From assembly GCA_964593455.1 (NCBI GenBank), contig CAZQHK010000005.1, positions 78,121 to 142,120 on the forward strand: a stretch of 64,000 bases of DNA, in the 5' to 3' direction. The position numbers and the translations under genes were made by a program. The notes under the pieces are model-generated. The model had not been told where the DNA came from. It was given only the letters and a program-made list of their open reading frames with translations, and searched no databases. Below, one piece after another: positions 36,101-44,185 of this stretch. The first letter of the stretch is position 1. Every line of letters starts with the position of its first letter. The DNA comes from CAZQHK01 sp964593455. Its GTDB lineage: Bacteria > Muiribacteriota > CAYSPT01.

Positions 36101-39100
36101 CAATGGTACCGTTGGTGATTGACTTGACAGTGGAATCTATATAGAAACTATATCCCGATATCTCTACGCCGGCGCCGCCGTTGAGATCGTCGTAACAGTA
36201 GACCTCAATCCAGTCGTTAGCCTGCCCGCCCCCGCCCTTGCTCGGGGCGATCTCGGAAATGAGCAGACCCACATTGGGTTTCGGACCGGAGAGATTGCTC
36301 TTCCCCGGAGTGGGTACGGCGGTAACCAGCCAGTCGGCTTTAGAGGCGGTGTCGTCGGGGATACTGGTTTCCTCGTTCGTTATCCGGGCCACGCTTTCAC
36401 CGCCCCCGACCACCGTGGAATCCAGGCAGTCACTTTCCGCGACTTCCGCACCCGCTTTGGTCCAATGGCCGGCGGTGACCAGTGTTTTCAAGTATTCCTC
36501 GCTCAGGTTGGTGAAGGAGCCGTTCTGGTTGGCCCAGACCACCATGTCCACCACGTCACCGGCGGGGGTGTAAATGGCCACCATTTCATCGGACGAAGTC
36601 AAGCCGGTATCGGCGGTGTAGCAATCGATGAAATCACCGGTCAGAGCGCTTTCGTCGGTGCCGCTCGAGTTGTTGTACTGCAAGAGGAGATACTCACCGG
36701 TCTTGATGGTGGTGTTGCCGAAAGTTTTGTCGATCGTGGTCTCGTTTTTAGGCTTGATCGTATAGCCCGCCAGGTTGAACCCGTTACCGCTCAGACCATC
36801 GTCCTGGCAGTAGATCTCGATCCAGTCGCTATCGAACCCGCCGCCGCCGCCGTCGAAAGCCACCTCGTTGATTTTCAGTACCGGTTCAGGTATCTGGTCC
36901 ACTATCTGGATGCTCTGGCTTGTCCCGGTATTACCGGAATCCTCGATCTGGATAGTGGTGGTCTGCCCGGTGGCGCCCGTGAGGGTCACCGGGACGGTAA
37001 GCACGCCATCGGTGAACCCGCTGGCACTTTCGGGAGCCACAGAAACGGATCCGCTTGACGAGGAGATCACGATGGTTCCCACGTAAGTGTCCATGAGGGT
37101 GTTGTCTTCGTTTCGGGCGGTAGCCGTGATATCGAAGGCCGTACCGCTCACCGCGTAAGCGGGAGAATCAACATCGAAATGGTGTACCGTGGGTGGATCG
37201 CCGTTATTGGCGCCGGGAGTCGAAGTCGACCGCGGCGTCCAGTCTTCCTTGGAGTTGTTATCCGTGGGCACGCTGTCGCGGGCCATCGACCAACCGGTCT
37301 TCATGGTCGTCGAGAGGAAACAGTCGTTGGGGTCGGCATCGGTAGGCTCGAAATCGGTCCAGGCCTTGTTGGCCGGAGTATAGGCGTCGGCGCTATCGAG
37401 CAGGGTCTGCACGTTACCGAGTTCCGCCGACGGCAGTGCGCCGTCGGAGAAAGCCACACAGTCCAGGAGATTCCCCACCGCGTCGTAGATAGCCAGGGTT
37501 TCATCGGTCGAGGTTATGGAAGTCCAGGCGTCAGAAGAGATGTTCAGTATCCCGTCGCCGCCGGCCTCGGTTTCGTCCGTATCGGCAGTGTCGGTCGTAA
37601 AAACAAGGAACTCACCGGTCTTGATAGTGCAGTCCTGGTTCGGTGAACCGTCGTTGGTAGAGTCGCCGAAAATCTTGTTTTTGCTGGTCCCGGAACCGTC
37701 CAGGTTGGAAATATAGGCGCCCTTGATATTGACCCCGTTACCGTTGTTCCCGTCATCGACACAATAAATCTCCACCCAGTCTTTATCGCCGGTTTTATTC
37801 TTCACCAGCACTTCGTTGATCATCAACCGGGCGGTCACCGGGGCCGGGGTAAGCGCTCCCGGGTTGGGGCTGTCCAGCACCATCCAGTCGGCTTTGGCGT
37901 TGGTGTCGGTGTTCAGGTTATCACGGGCGATGGACTGGCTACTCGACACCGTGGTCGAATCGATACAGTCGCTCTCGGCGGCGCTGCCGCCGGCGATGGT
38001 CCAGTTGCCCGAAGGGACCAGCAGATCCACCTGTGTCTGTTCAGTGGTGAACGTTCCGTCCTGGTTCGACCAGCACACTCCGTCGATGTAGTTGCCCAGG
38101 GCGTCAACGAATACCTGCTGTTCATCGGTGGAGGTCACGCTGCTCTGAGCTTCGGTGAAAATCTCGACCGTGTTGTCCAGGCTGCCGCCGGTGGCGGCGG
38201 TTTCGTCGGTCCCCGCCTGGTCGTAGTAAAGAATGAGAAACTCACCGGTCTTGATGGTGCAATCCTGGTCGGCGACCCCATCGTTGTCCGAATCGCCGAG
38301 CACTTTCTTGTGCGTGGTGTTGGTGCTGTCGAGATCGGTGATCGAGCAGTTTTTCAAGTTAACGCCGTTACCGCTGTTGTTGTCGTCCACGCAGTAGAAT
38401 TCAACCCAGTCCGCGCTGCCGGCAACCATTACCTCGGTAACTTTGATGGTGGCGCTCAAAGCAGTGGCCGAAGCTGTTCCGGGTGTGGGATTGACATACC
38501 TGACCCAGTCGGCTTTAGCGCCGGTATCAGTGGAGCTGGCGTCACGGGCAGTGGACTCATCGTTGCCGATGGTGCTTGAATCGACACAATCACTCTCCAC
38601 TACCGCTCCCCCCGCCCTGGTCCAGTGCCCGGCAGTACAGAGCCCGTCCAGATAGGTCTCGTTTAGGTTCGAGAACGAACCGCTCTGGTTGGCCCAGACG
38701 ATCATGTCCAAAACCGCTTCGGAGGAGTCGTACAGAACGATCACATCGTCGGTGCCGGAAGGACCGGACTTATCGGTGTAGATATCTACGGCGTCACCGG
38801 TAAGCTGTGTCTCATCGGTGCCGTCGACATAGTGGAGGATGAGATACTCGCCGGTCTTGACGGTACAGTCGCCGATAGTCTTATTGATCCCGGTCTCGTT
38901 GCTGGCCCGGATAGTGTACCCGCTCAGGTTGAACCCGGAACCGCTCACTCCGTCGTCAACACAGTAGATCTCGACCCAATCCTCGGTAAACCCGCCGCCG
39001 CCGCCGTTAAAAGCCACTTCGTTGATCCGGAAAACGGGAGCCGGAAGTACGGTCACCACGTTGATGGTGCCGCTGGTGCCAGATTCACCACCGCCGGAAT

Positions 39101-40676
39101 CAGCCACCTGGATGGTGGTCTGGTTCCCGGCCCCGGTCAGGGTGACCGACAGGGTAAGCTCGCCGGAGGTAAAATCATTACCGGTAGAATCGGCGGGAGC
39201 GATGCTTACCGATCCGTTGGAGGAAGTCAGGTTGACTATTCCGGCATAGCTTACCAGCGTCTCGCCGCTCTGATCTTTGGCGCTGATAGTAATATCGAAA
39301 GCCGAGCCGCTGACGGCATAACTTGGAGCAGTTACCGTGAAACTCGTGAGCGCGGCCGGTTCGGGATTAACCGCTCCCTGGGTCGGAGCGCTTATCCAGT
39401 GCCATTCAGCGGCGGAATGAGCGGTGTCGGTGGAGTTTTCGTCCCGGCCAATACTGTAATTTGAAGGAAAACTCTTGGCGTTGACACAGTCGCTTTCCGC
39501 CACCGTCCCGCCGGCCTTGGTCCACTCGCCCGCATCGCAGAACACATCGAGATCAGCGTCATCCAGGCTGCTGCCGAAACTACCGCTCAGGTCCGCCCAG
39601 GCCACCACGTCTTCCACGGTCCCGATAGGATCGTAGAACATGACCATGGCGTCGGTACTGGTGAGCCCTTCCCCTGCGAAGAGCATGAGCACGCCGTCGG
39701 CGCCGGCGGTGGTCTCGTCGGTCCCTTCCTCGTCGATCAACACGATATATTCACCGGTGCTGATGGTTGTTCCGGCGGCAATAGATTTGATTATATTCCC
39801 GGTATTCTTGTAGCGGAAACTGCATCCCTGGATATCGATATCGCTGCCGCCCGCCTGGCAGTAGAGCTCGATCCAGTCCGGAGAGTTCTTGAACTGGACT
39901 TCGTTGATGACGATGACCGCGGCCGGGTCCAGGGCCGAGGCGGTAGCCGCTCCCGGGCTTTGGCCGCTCATGAGACTCCAGTCGGCCTTGGCGTTGGTAT
40001 CGGTCCCACCGGCCGCCCTTTGCAGGGACTCGCCGGCCCCAAGACCGCTCGAGCCAACACTCTCGGTGTCATTGGTAGGTACTCCGGCACCGGCTGTGCC
40101 TGTCCATTGCGAGGCATTGACAACCTCATCGAAGGCCGTTTGCTGGGCCGCTGCCCAGCTCGCGTCACCGTTGGCAAAACTGATTGCGTCCTGGATGACG
40201 GCCGAGTCGTTCTTGAGAATAATGACATTGTCCGATCCTGTCAATCCGCTATCGGCCGAATAGAAATCACGATACCCGTTCCCGTTCGTGTCGGCACCGG
40301 TCTCGTCGGGCGTGACCCCGTCATTGATATGCAGAACTATAAACTCGTCGGCGGCCATGGTGTACGCCGGGAAGGTTTTTAGCGATGAGCTTCTCTCCAG
40401 CATCTCCCAGTTTTCGATTGACTGGGTTCCGGGTCCCGTATTATAGATCTCTATCCAGTCAGCGGAACTGCTCTCAGCCGGAGCCACCTCGTTAACGAGG
40501 ACGGCACCCAGGGCTACTGCCGGCAGAAACGATACCAGCAGCGACACCGACACGACCGTAAACAGGAACCGGGGCAGACGTTTGAGTGGTTTCAATCGGC
40601 TCGGCGACTCAAACAATCGACGCTCTATAACAGTATGGTTTCCCTTTTTATCTTTCGATTCGGATAACGTTGTCAT
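33165..40676 (-). CDS. Giant surface protein with eight lamin-tail-like domains, cohesin-like and FlgD-type Ig domains
   Basis: The start is ATG at 40676, with AGGAGG 8 nt upstream (an ATG two codons earlier is too close to it). The 2503-residue protein has a signal peptide with a long charged N-region (cleavage near residue 58). Eight LTD-like domains begin near residues 60, 254, 549, 744, 949, 1265, 1470 and 1770, each with a [IV]NE[IV] strand and a D-W-[IV]-E-[IFL]-Y motif. Immunoglobulin-like segments lie between some of them. A cohesin-like domain (about 2050-2200), a ZU5-like domain (2200-2300), an arginine-rich strip (2317-2335) and a C-terminal FlgD-type Ig domain (2395-2503) follow. 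Many LTDs carry paired cysteines (IYCVDDG and CTIKTGE). It is probably secreted and surface-attached; its ligand is unknown. Confidence 0.85.
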   Translation of the reverse strand: MTTLSESKDKKGNHTVIERRLFESPSRLKPLKRLPRFLFTVVSVSLLVSFLPAVALGAVLVNEVAPAESSSADWIEIYNTGPGTQSIENWEMLERSSSLKTFPAYTMAADEFIVLHINDGVTPDETGADTNGNGYRDFYSADSGLTGSDNVIILKNDSAVIQDAISFANGDASWAAAQQTAFDEVVNASQWTGTAGAGVPTNDTESVGSSGLGAGESLQRAAGGTDTNAKADWSLMSGQSPGAATASALDPAAVIVINEVQFKNSPDWIELYCQAGGSDIDIQGCSFRYKNTGNIIKSIAAGTTISTGEYIVLIDEEGTDETTAGADGVLMLFAGEGLTSTDAMVMFYDPIGTVEDVVAWADLSGSFGSSLDDADLDVFCDAGEWTKAGGTVAESDCVNAKSFPSNYSIGRDENSTDTAHSAAEWHWISAPTQGAVNPEPAALTSFTVTAPSYAVSGSAFDITISAKDQSGETLVSYAGIVNLTSSNGSVSIAPADSTGNDFTSGELTLSVTLTGAGNQTTIQVADSGGGESGTSGTINVVTVLPAPVFRINEVAFNGGGGGFTEDWVEIYCVDDGVSGSGFNLSGYTIRASNETGINKTIGDCTVKTGEYLILHYVDGTDETQLTGDAVDIYTDKSGPSGTDDVIVLYDSSEAVLDMIVWANQSGSFSNLNETYLDGLCTAGHWTRAGGAVVESDCVDSSTIGNDESTARDASSTDTGAKADWVRYVNPTPGTASATALSATIKVTEVMVAGSADWVEFYCVDDNNSGNGVNLKNCSITDLDSTNTTHKKVLGDSDNDGVADQDCTIKTGEFLILYYDQAGTDETAATGGSLDNTVEIFTEAQSSVTSTDEQQVFVDALGNYIDGVCWSNQDGTFTTEQTQVDLLVPSGNWTIAGGSAAESDCIDSTTVSSSQSIARDNLNTDTNAKADWMVLDSPNPGALTPAPVTARLMINEVLVKNKTGDKDWVEIYCVDDGNNGNGVNIKGAYISNLDGSGTSKNKIFGDSTNDGSPNQDCTIKTGEFLVFTTDTADTDETEAGGDGILNISSDAWTSITSTDETLAIYDAVGNLLDCVAFSDGALPSAELGNVQTLLDSADAYTPANKAWTDFEPTDADPNDCFLSTTMKTGWSMARDSVPTDNNSKEDWTPRSTSTPGANNGDPPTVHHFDVDSPAYAVSGTAFDITATARNEDNTLMDTYVGTIVISSSSGSVSVAPESASGFTDGVLTVPVTLTGATGQTTTIQIEDSGNTGTSQSIQIVDQIPEPVLKINEVAFDGGGGGFDSDWIEIYCQDDGLSGNGFNLAGYTIKPKNETTIDKTFGNTTIKTGEYLLLQYNNSSGTDESALTGDFIDCYTADTGLTSSDEMVAIYTPAGDVVDMVVWANQNGSFTNLSEEYLKTLVTAGHWTKAGAEVAESDCLDSTVVGGGESVARITNEETSIPDDTASKADWLVTAVPTPGKSNLSGPKPNVGLLISEIAPSKGGGGQANDWIEVYCYDDLNGGAGVEISGYSFYIDSTVKSITNGTIVRTGEFILLVFDTEDTDDTESDDGVINIFSDRSGMVTSDDQVVIYDHKDNLIDAVCYANMDGDALTETEAADMTTIIAAGGWVGSADEESCASVAGLGEGNSLARDRLFTDTNAAADWQMVTSPTPGKKNYAPGEPYALEITPSGTVSAFVSVSVDIGVQVVDIFGSIVTSSSVQIDVNTDSVSAEVSMDGGFTWSSSGTGYATYGSLSAQARDSNSGRFVVSATTPGGSLKSDAKEIVVISLPSVVLNEIMYNPVGDSGLEYIELYNRSASSVDLTGWNLTIADKAISIPDSTTIAVGEHLLLAKELDTFESVYGDGNGTWGDHPTENFQAVDVPTFTLDNTSGTISLNSSDTVTKTSVTYLDSWGADANGLSLEKKDPDMLDKNDPVIDAYNWAESEPHAQNGTPGHQNSLYEGNPSTLEFSHTIVSTAYIGDPLIIRAKILSNRTIDFVRLYYREALSGDSYTTLNMNLLAGTNLYEVRIPQEDVTLSGIEYYLQASDIVNTKTLPALTPSDIPYTIAIEDNTMKMMVVPRKKGVSEGEYFYVDIMIVNARDLVGAGFEITYDTTYLDLQDSDENREGEQIAVGSLMGLGFNEINLAEKGLIQFSVTGVKDEVTGDGPLAVIYFKVKNPNAGVPLPSGTYPLSLQNCLVIDDDDNETVPAQFDGEVVIGTGSSEIIDDQGGVVSGPQGTQIQIAAGVIKGSFRITIEQMDANDLPTTDSLVDNQYMVPSMVALDIKPHTLTFTRPVTLVFGFDDDLIEAAGIEEKNLAIYHWHQDLSSPVAPGGTVRPKWARRRRSRLRSLKRERKVGFFSKRGGGSVGAKNASDDAYWEKIGGDVASGDNTVTAMITRPGIYMLVGDTDPGRRMEIYDVSVSPSPFSPAEGSLKPESYLTFGITNDADELWVRVYDVKGRLVRTLAEKATNVPEGLVQYTWNGIDDHGQVVPTGIYVMSIYAEDELYRLAKAETSVIVSRHMYE

Positions 40677-40692
40677 AACCATATCCTCCTAA

Positions 40693-40711
40693 CTTTCCAC
40701 GCCTCTTGTTT
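40693..40711. repeat. Dispersed 19-bp intergenic repeat, copy next to the ribosome site of the giant LTD gene
   Basis: Part of a 25-bp direct repeat (40691-40715) matched at 40818-40842 with two mismatches. The core is ACTTTCCACGCCTC. Related to the repeats near 20275, 20323 and 48441. Confidence 0.6.
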
Positions 40712-40819
40712 GAGGGTGGGACCACAGGTTGCCGCTACGACACCCTGATTACACTCACGTTTGGCGAATTGAACAAACCTCCGCCCGGGTTTTCTTTCCA
40801 CTCTTACTTTCCAATTTAA

Positions 40820-40838
40820 CTTTCCACGCCTCTCGCTT
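40820..40838. repeat. Dispersed 19-bp intergenic repeat, second copy upstream of the giant LTD gene
   Basis: Second member of the direct repeat, just downstream of the stop of the beta-barrel gene at 40850 (minus strand). The two copies bracket the intergenic space between the two genes. Confidence 0.6.
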
Positions 40839-40849
40839 GAGGCCACAAA

Positions 40850-42982
40850 TTACAGTTCGGCGGACAGGTTGAACGAACCGATCCGCGCCGTGTAGTTATC
40901 ATCGAAACTGGCGTTATTCCGCATACCTTCAGACCGGAAATTGAGCGAGAACTCCATACCCGGCCGCAGGCGATACCGGACCTCGATCCGGCTTTTTTCC
41001 TTTGTTTTGAACTGCTCCCCCCTGTTGCTCTCAACATCGATCATGGCCAGCGCCCGCAGCCGCTGCGTGAGCCGCAGGTCGATTCCGGCACCGATGGATT
41101 CGCTGGGCGCAGTTGCCGCAGCCCACCCTCTCCGGCTGTATTCCGCAGACAACTTGGCCCATGAGTAGGGTTTCAGGGTCATCTTGATCGACGAACTATT
41201 GGCCACGCTTTGTTGACTCGAACGGTTGAGTTTACCGAGCAGGCTCAGGCTGCGCCGGGGTTTCCATCTGAGATCGAGCCCCCATCGTTGAGAGCCGCCC
41301 GCAGAGTTCCCCATGCCCAGAGTCTTGACGAACTCCCGCCCGACACTGGCAGTGGTTACCAGTCCCGGTGAGAAGTGATAACTTACCGCTATGTCCGCTG
41401 CTTTTTTTACGATGTTCTCGGGATCTTTAAAAATCTCTTCGGCAGAATATGAAAGCTCGTTCTTAACCGTAATCTTCGAGGTTGGCCGGTACCGAAGCGA
41501 CAGCTTGGTCCAATCGGAACTGGACGAGATTAATCCGTTTATTTCGTCTTTCCGCGCAGTTGTTTCCAGGTGTCCCGTCACTTTCTTCCACAGCTTGCTG
41601 TCAACGGTCAATCCAATATTGTTGGAGATCCTCTCATCGTTCACACCATGATCACTCTCAAAGCGGTCGAGCTTCGTCTCGGCGCTGTATCGCGGCTGTA
41701 CGTACTTCACCCTGATATTCCCTCCCTTTGACGCCTGGCCCGGTTCGAGATCATCACCCCGGCGGCGCCTGGTATGCGCCCGCCCGAAAACGGTGAGAGG
41801 CCGGGCCACCTGCCAGGCGAATGAACTTACGATATCCTTTTCGAGACCATCGTTGTCGGCAAATGAAAGACTGCCCTCAAAGGGTCCATCGGGGACATAG
41901 TCCAGGATGGCAAACCGCTTGCTGCTCAAACAGTCCTGGTCATTGTTTCCTCCCAGGAACACGAAATCGTCACCGATACGCTTGGTCCCGAGCCTGAGAA
42001 TCACCGAGTCCAGGTCGATCTCGGCCTCCACGCGGGCAGCCTCATCTCTCAAGGCCGCATCGGTCACCAGCGAACTGAAATCATTCTCGCTGAGCGCTAC
42101 TTCGCTCTGAATAGTTATCCGGTCACTCAAATAAAGATCATGCCTGAGGTCGATCACCGTCTGGGAAGACGATGATTCGGGCGCGAACGTGGCGCTACCT
42201 TCCCGGCCGCCGTCTTTTTTCCGAAGCACCGTCAAACCGAGATTGCCTCCGGGACCCCCGAGCTCCACTAAACCGTCGAATCCAATCAGAGTCCGGGTTA
42301 ATTCATCAGGGTCATCCGGTATATACTCGTAGAACACCTGAACCCTGACACCACCGGGAACCTCATCGTTGAACGACAGCGTTCCGCTATCATAATCAAA
42401 GGTGTAATCACGGTTACGTTTGAGTGTTTCGCCGTCCAGTTTAACGATCTCACTCCCGGACACGATATCCGCGTGCAGTAAGTGGAACGGTCCTTTGGTA
42501 AAATTCCCTTCCAGCGTTTCCCGGCTTGAAAGCCCGGTCATTCTGCTGAACATAATTCCCACTTCGTGATCACCAACCCGGCTTCTCACCCGGCCGCCTT
42601 TAACCTTGCGGCTATGAATCAGGAACGAAGAACCATCATAATCGACATCGATATCTCCCACTTCGGCGACGTAGTTCTCACCTTCCGCCTGCAGGTAGAC
42701 ATGCTCCACCCGGTCCGAACGAGTATCGTCGAACCTGACATCCGCCTGGATATTGTCGCTGACATAACCGAGCATGCTGAACCGCAGGCTTTGGTCGAAT
42801 TCTTCAGGCTTTTGGAGCTCCGGAATATCCCGTTCGGCCTGGATTTGATTGCCGATGACTTTGAATGATTTCACGTTGAAGATCTTATTGGCACGAACCT
42901 GAAGACGGCCGTCACTGTCCTGCCAGGCACAAGCCAGAGCGGGAACCAGCAGAACCGCCAAAACCGCGAGCGGTACCGTCAT
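40850..42982 (-). CDS. Predicted outer-membrane beta-barrel protein
   Basis: I take the start as ATG at 42982 because GAGGA lies 6 nt upstream and the product then begins with a clean signal peptide (1-20, ending ALACA); an ATG 11 codons upstream is also possible. The 710-residue protein has an N-terminal region with DVDYDGSSFLIHSRKVKG, then the segment VKLDGETLKRNRDYTFDYDSGTLSFN. That pattern is seen in surface domains of large FCB-group barrels. About 450 residues of alternating amphipathic strands follow, as in a large outer-membrane barrel. It is the first gene of the surface cluster that continues into the giant LTD protein. Ligand and export route are unknown. Confidence 0.7.
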   Translation of the reverse strand: MTVPLAVLAVLLVPALACAWQDSDGRLQVRANKIFNVKSFKVIGNQIQAERDIPELQKPEEFDQSLRFSMLGYVSDNIQADVRFDDTRSDRVEHVYLQAEGENYVAEVGDIDVDYDGSSFLIHSRKVKGGRVRSRVGDHEVGIMFSRMTGLSSRETLEGNFTKGPFHLLHADIVSGSEIVKLDGETLKRNRDYTFDYDSGTLSFNDEVPGGVRVQVFYEYIPDDPDELTRTLIGFDGLVELGGPGGNLGLTVLRKKDGGREGSATFAPESSSSQTVIDLRHDLYLSDRITIQSEVALSENDFSSLVTDAALRDEAARVEAEIDLDSVILRLGTKRIGDDFVFLGGNNDQDCLSSKRFAILDYVPDGPFEGSLSFADNDGLEKDIVSSFAWQVARPLTVFGRAHTRRRRGDDLEPGQASKGGNIRVKYVQPRYSAETKLDRFESDHGVNDERISNNIGLTVDSKLWKKVTGHLETTARKDEINGLISSSSDWTKLSLRYRPTSKITVKNELSYSAEEIFKDPENIVKKAADIAVSYHFSPGLVTTASVGREFVKTLGMGNSAGGSQRWGLDLRWKPRRSLSLLGKLNRSSQQSVANSSSIKMTLKPYSWAKLSAEYSRRGWAAATAPSESIGAGIDLRLTQRLRALAMIDVESNRGEQFKTKEKSRIEVRYRLRPGMEFSLNFRSEGMRNNASFDDNYTARIGSFNLSAEL

Positions 42983-43303
42983 GTGCGATCCTCGTTTTAT
43001 AAGAGCAGCTCCCATGTCCCATCCTGCCCGGGCGTATCACCCGGACTCTCTCTTCCTGTCCCACAGCAGCGTCCTACTACTGTATTCTTACTGTTCAGAC
43101 ATATAACGGACATATCCTCCCCGCATTGCGGGCAGGACACAGGCCTCTGTTGGTATCGTCAACCTCGAGGGTTGCCTTGAGAGGGAAAAGAAATTAAAGC
43201 AATTATTTAAGCAATTCCCGGTCTACCCTCGTCAGCAAAGAGAACCGGTAGGAAGAAAAACCTCAAGCACCGGATGAGAAAGATGGTGAGAAAACAAAGA
43301 AAA
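42983..43303. other. Intergenic region upstream of the surface cluster
   Basis: About 320 bp that should contain the promoter of the minus-strand surface cluster. No gene and no clear promoter consensus was found by eye. Confidence 0.4.
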
Positions 43304-43334
43304 CGGCCCGGCTTGCAGGACACAAACCGGACCG
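43304..43334 (-). terminator. Terminator of the HEAT/pseudo-cyclase/barrel operon
   Basis: On the minus strand a 12-bp stem (two G-U pairs) formed by 43323-43334 and 43304-43315, loop of 7 nt, is followed by TTTTCTTTGTTTTC. It lies about 50 nt after the stop of the barrel gene at 43384. Confidence 0.82.
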
Positions 43335-43383
43335 CTGTTTTTGCTGGAATATAACCTGAAAAGAATCAGGTTAAGGCTAAAAA

Positions 43384-44172
43384 TCAGAATTTTTTAAGCA
43401 GGTAAACCTTGATCCCTGAATATTTAATTTCGGCGCTGTCGTCACCCGATTCGGCTTCCAGGTCGAGACTCCGGTAACCCACAATTATTTTGAGGTCATC
43501 ACGGATATGGTAGTTGAGCCGAAAATCGAGATCGGAAACCTCTCCCCGGTCGTTTCCTGAGTCGATTTCCATATATCCGAACGATCCCGACAAGGAAACT
43601 TTCTCGCTCATTTTTGTCTTGCCGGAAAAACCGATAACCGGTACCGGGATTTCGAAAGACTCTGTTCTGGTCTGTGTACCACCGAGAGTGGTACCGGTAA
43701 TGGAGGCTTCAACATCAAGGTATCTCAAACCCAGCATCAGTGACAGTTTGTTTTTTTCAGTTTTACTTAAAATACGGTGATAGTTCAGATCCAACAGGCC
43801 GGTTTCTACCGACGAGGTAAGGGTGGAGTTGACCAGGTACTGCACACCCTTGTAATTGATGGTGCTAGTGATCTGTTTTCTCCCGGTGTTTTCAATACTG
43901 GCGTAGCCGCCGGTCAACTTGTATCGGCCGCCCGGACGGTAGGAAAAAGCCAGACTGGGCGCGGTATCCTCCTCAATCCCGAGCGTGTTCTCGAGATTAA
44001 CGACGTTACCGGTGAGAACTCCCTCGGTCACCTGTACCGAACCTTCGATCTCCTGGAACCAGGCTCCTGCAGCTAAAGAAAACCGGCTGCCGCTTCCGGC
44101 CAAAACCGCGCCATTCATCGAAAAGAGTAACAAACCGATTAGCGTAAAACAAACCACATTGCCTATCTTCAC
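43384..44172 (-). CDS. Small outer-membrane beta-barrel protein
   Basis: The start is GTG at 44172 because GGAGG lies 7 nt upstream; a TTG two codons earlier is too near the site. The 262-residue product has a signal peptide (to about residue 24, AVLAG) and then roughly eight to ten amphipathic strands of the OmpW/OmpA-barrel size class, ending in KVYLLKKF. A conserved pattern of LGLRYLDVEA and VGYRSLDLEAE strands supports a barrel. It is the last gene of an operon with a HEAT-repeat protein and a membrane cyclase-like protein, with only a 13-nt gap to the HEAT gene. This is unusual company for an outer-membrane protein. Confidence 0.75.
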   Translation of the reverse strand: MKIGNVVCFTLIGLLLFSMNGAVLAGSGSRFSLAAGAWFQEIEGSVQVTEGVLTGNVVNLENTLGIEEDTAPSLAFSYRPGGRYKLTGGYASIENTGRKQITSTINYKGVQYLVNSTLTSSVETGLLDLNYHRILSKTEKNKLSLMLGLRYLDVEASITGTTLGGTQTRTESFEIPVPVIGFSGKTKMSEKVSLSGSFGYMEIDSGNDRGEVSDLDFRLNYHIRDDLKIIVGYRSLDLEAESGDDSAEIKYSGIKVYLLKKF

Positions 44173-44185
44173 AACCAAACCTCCT

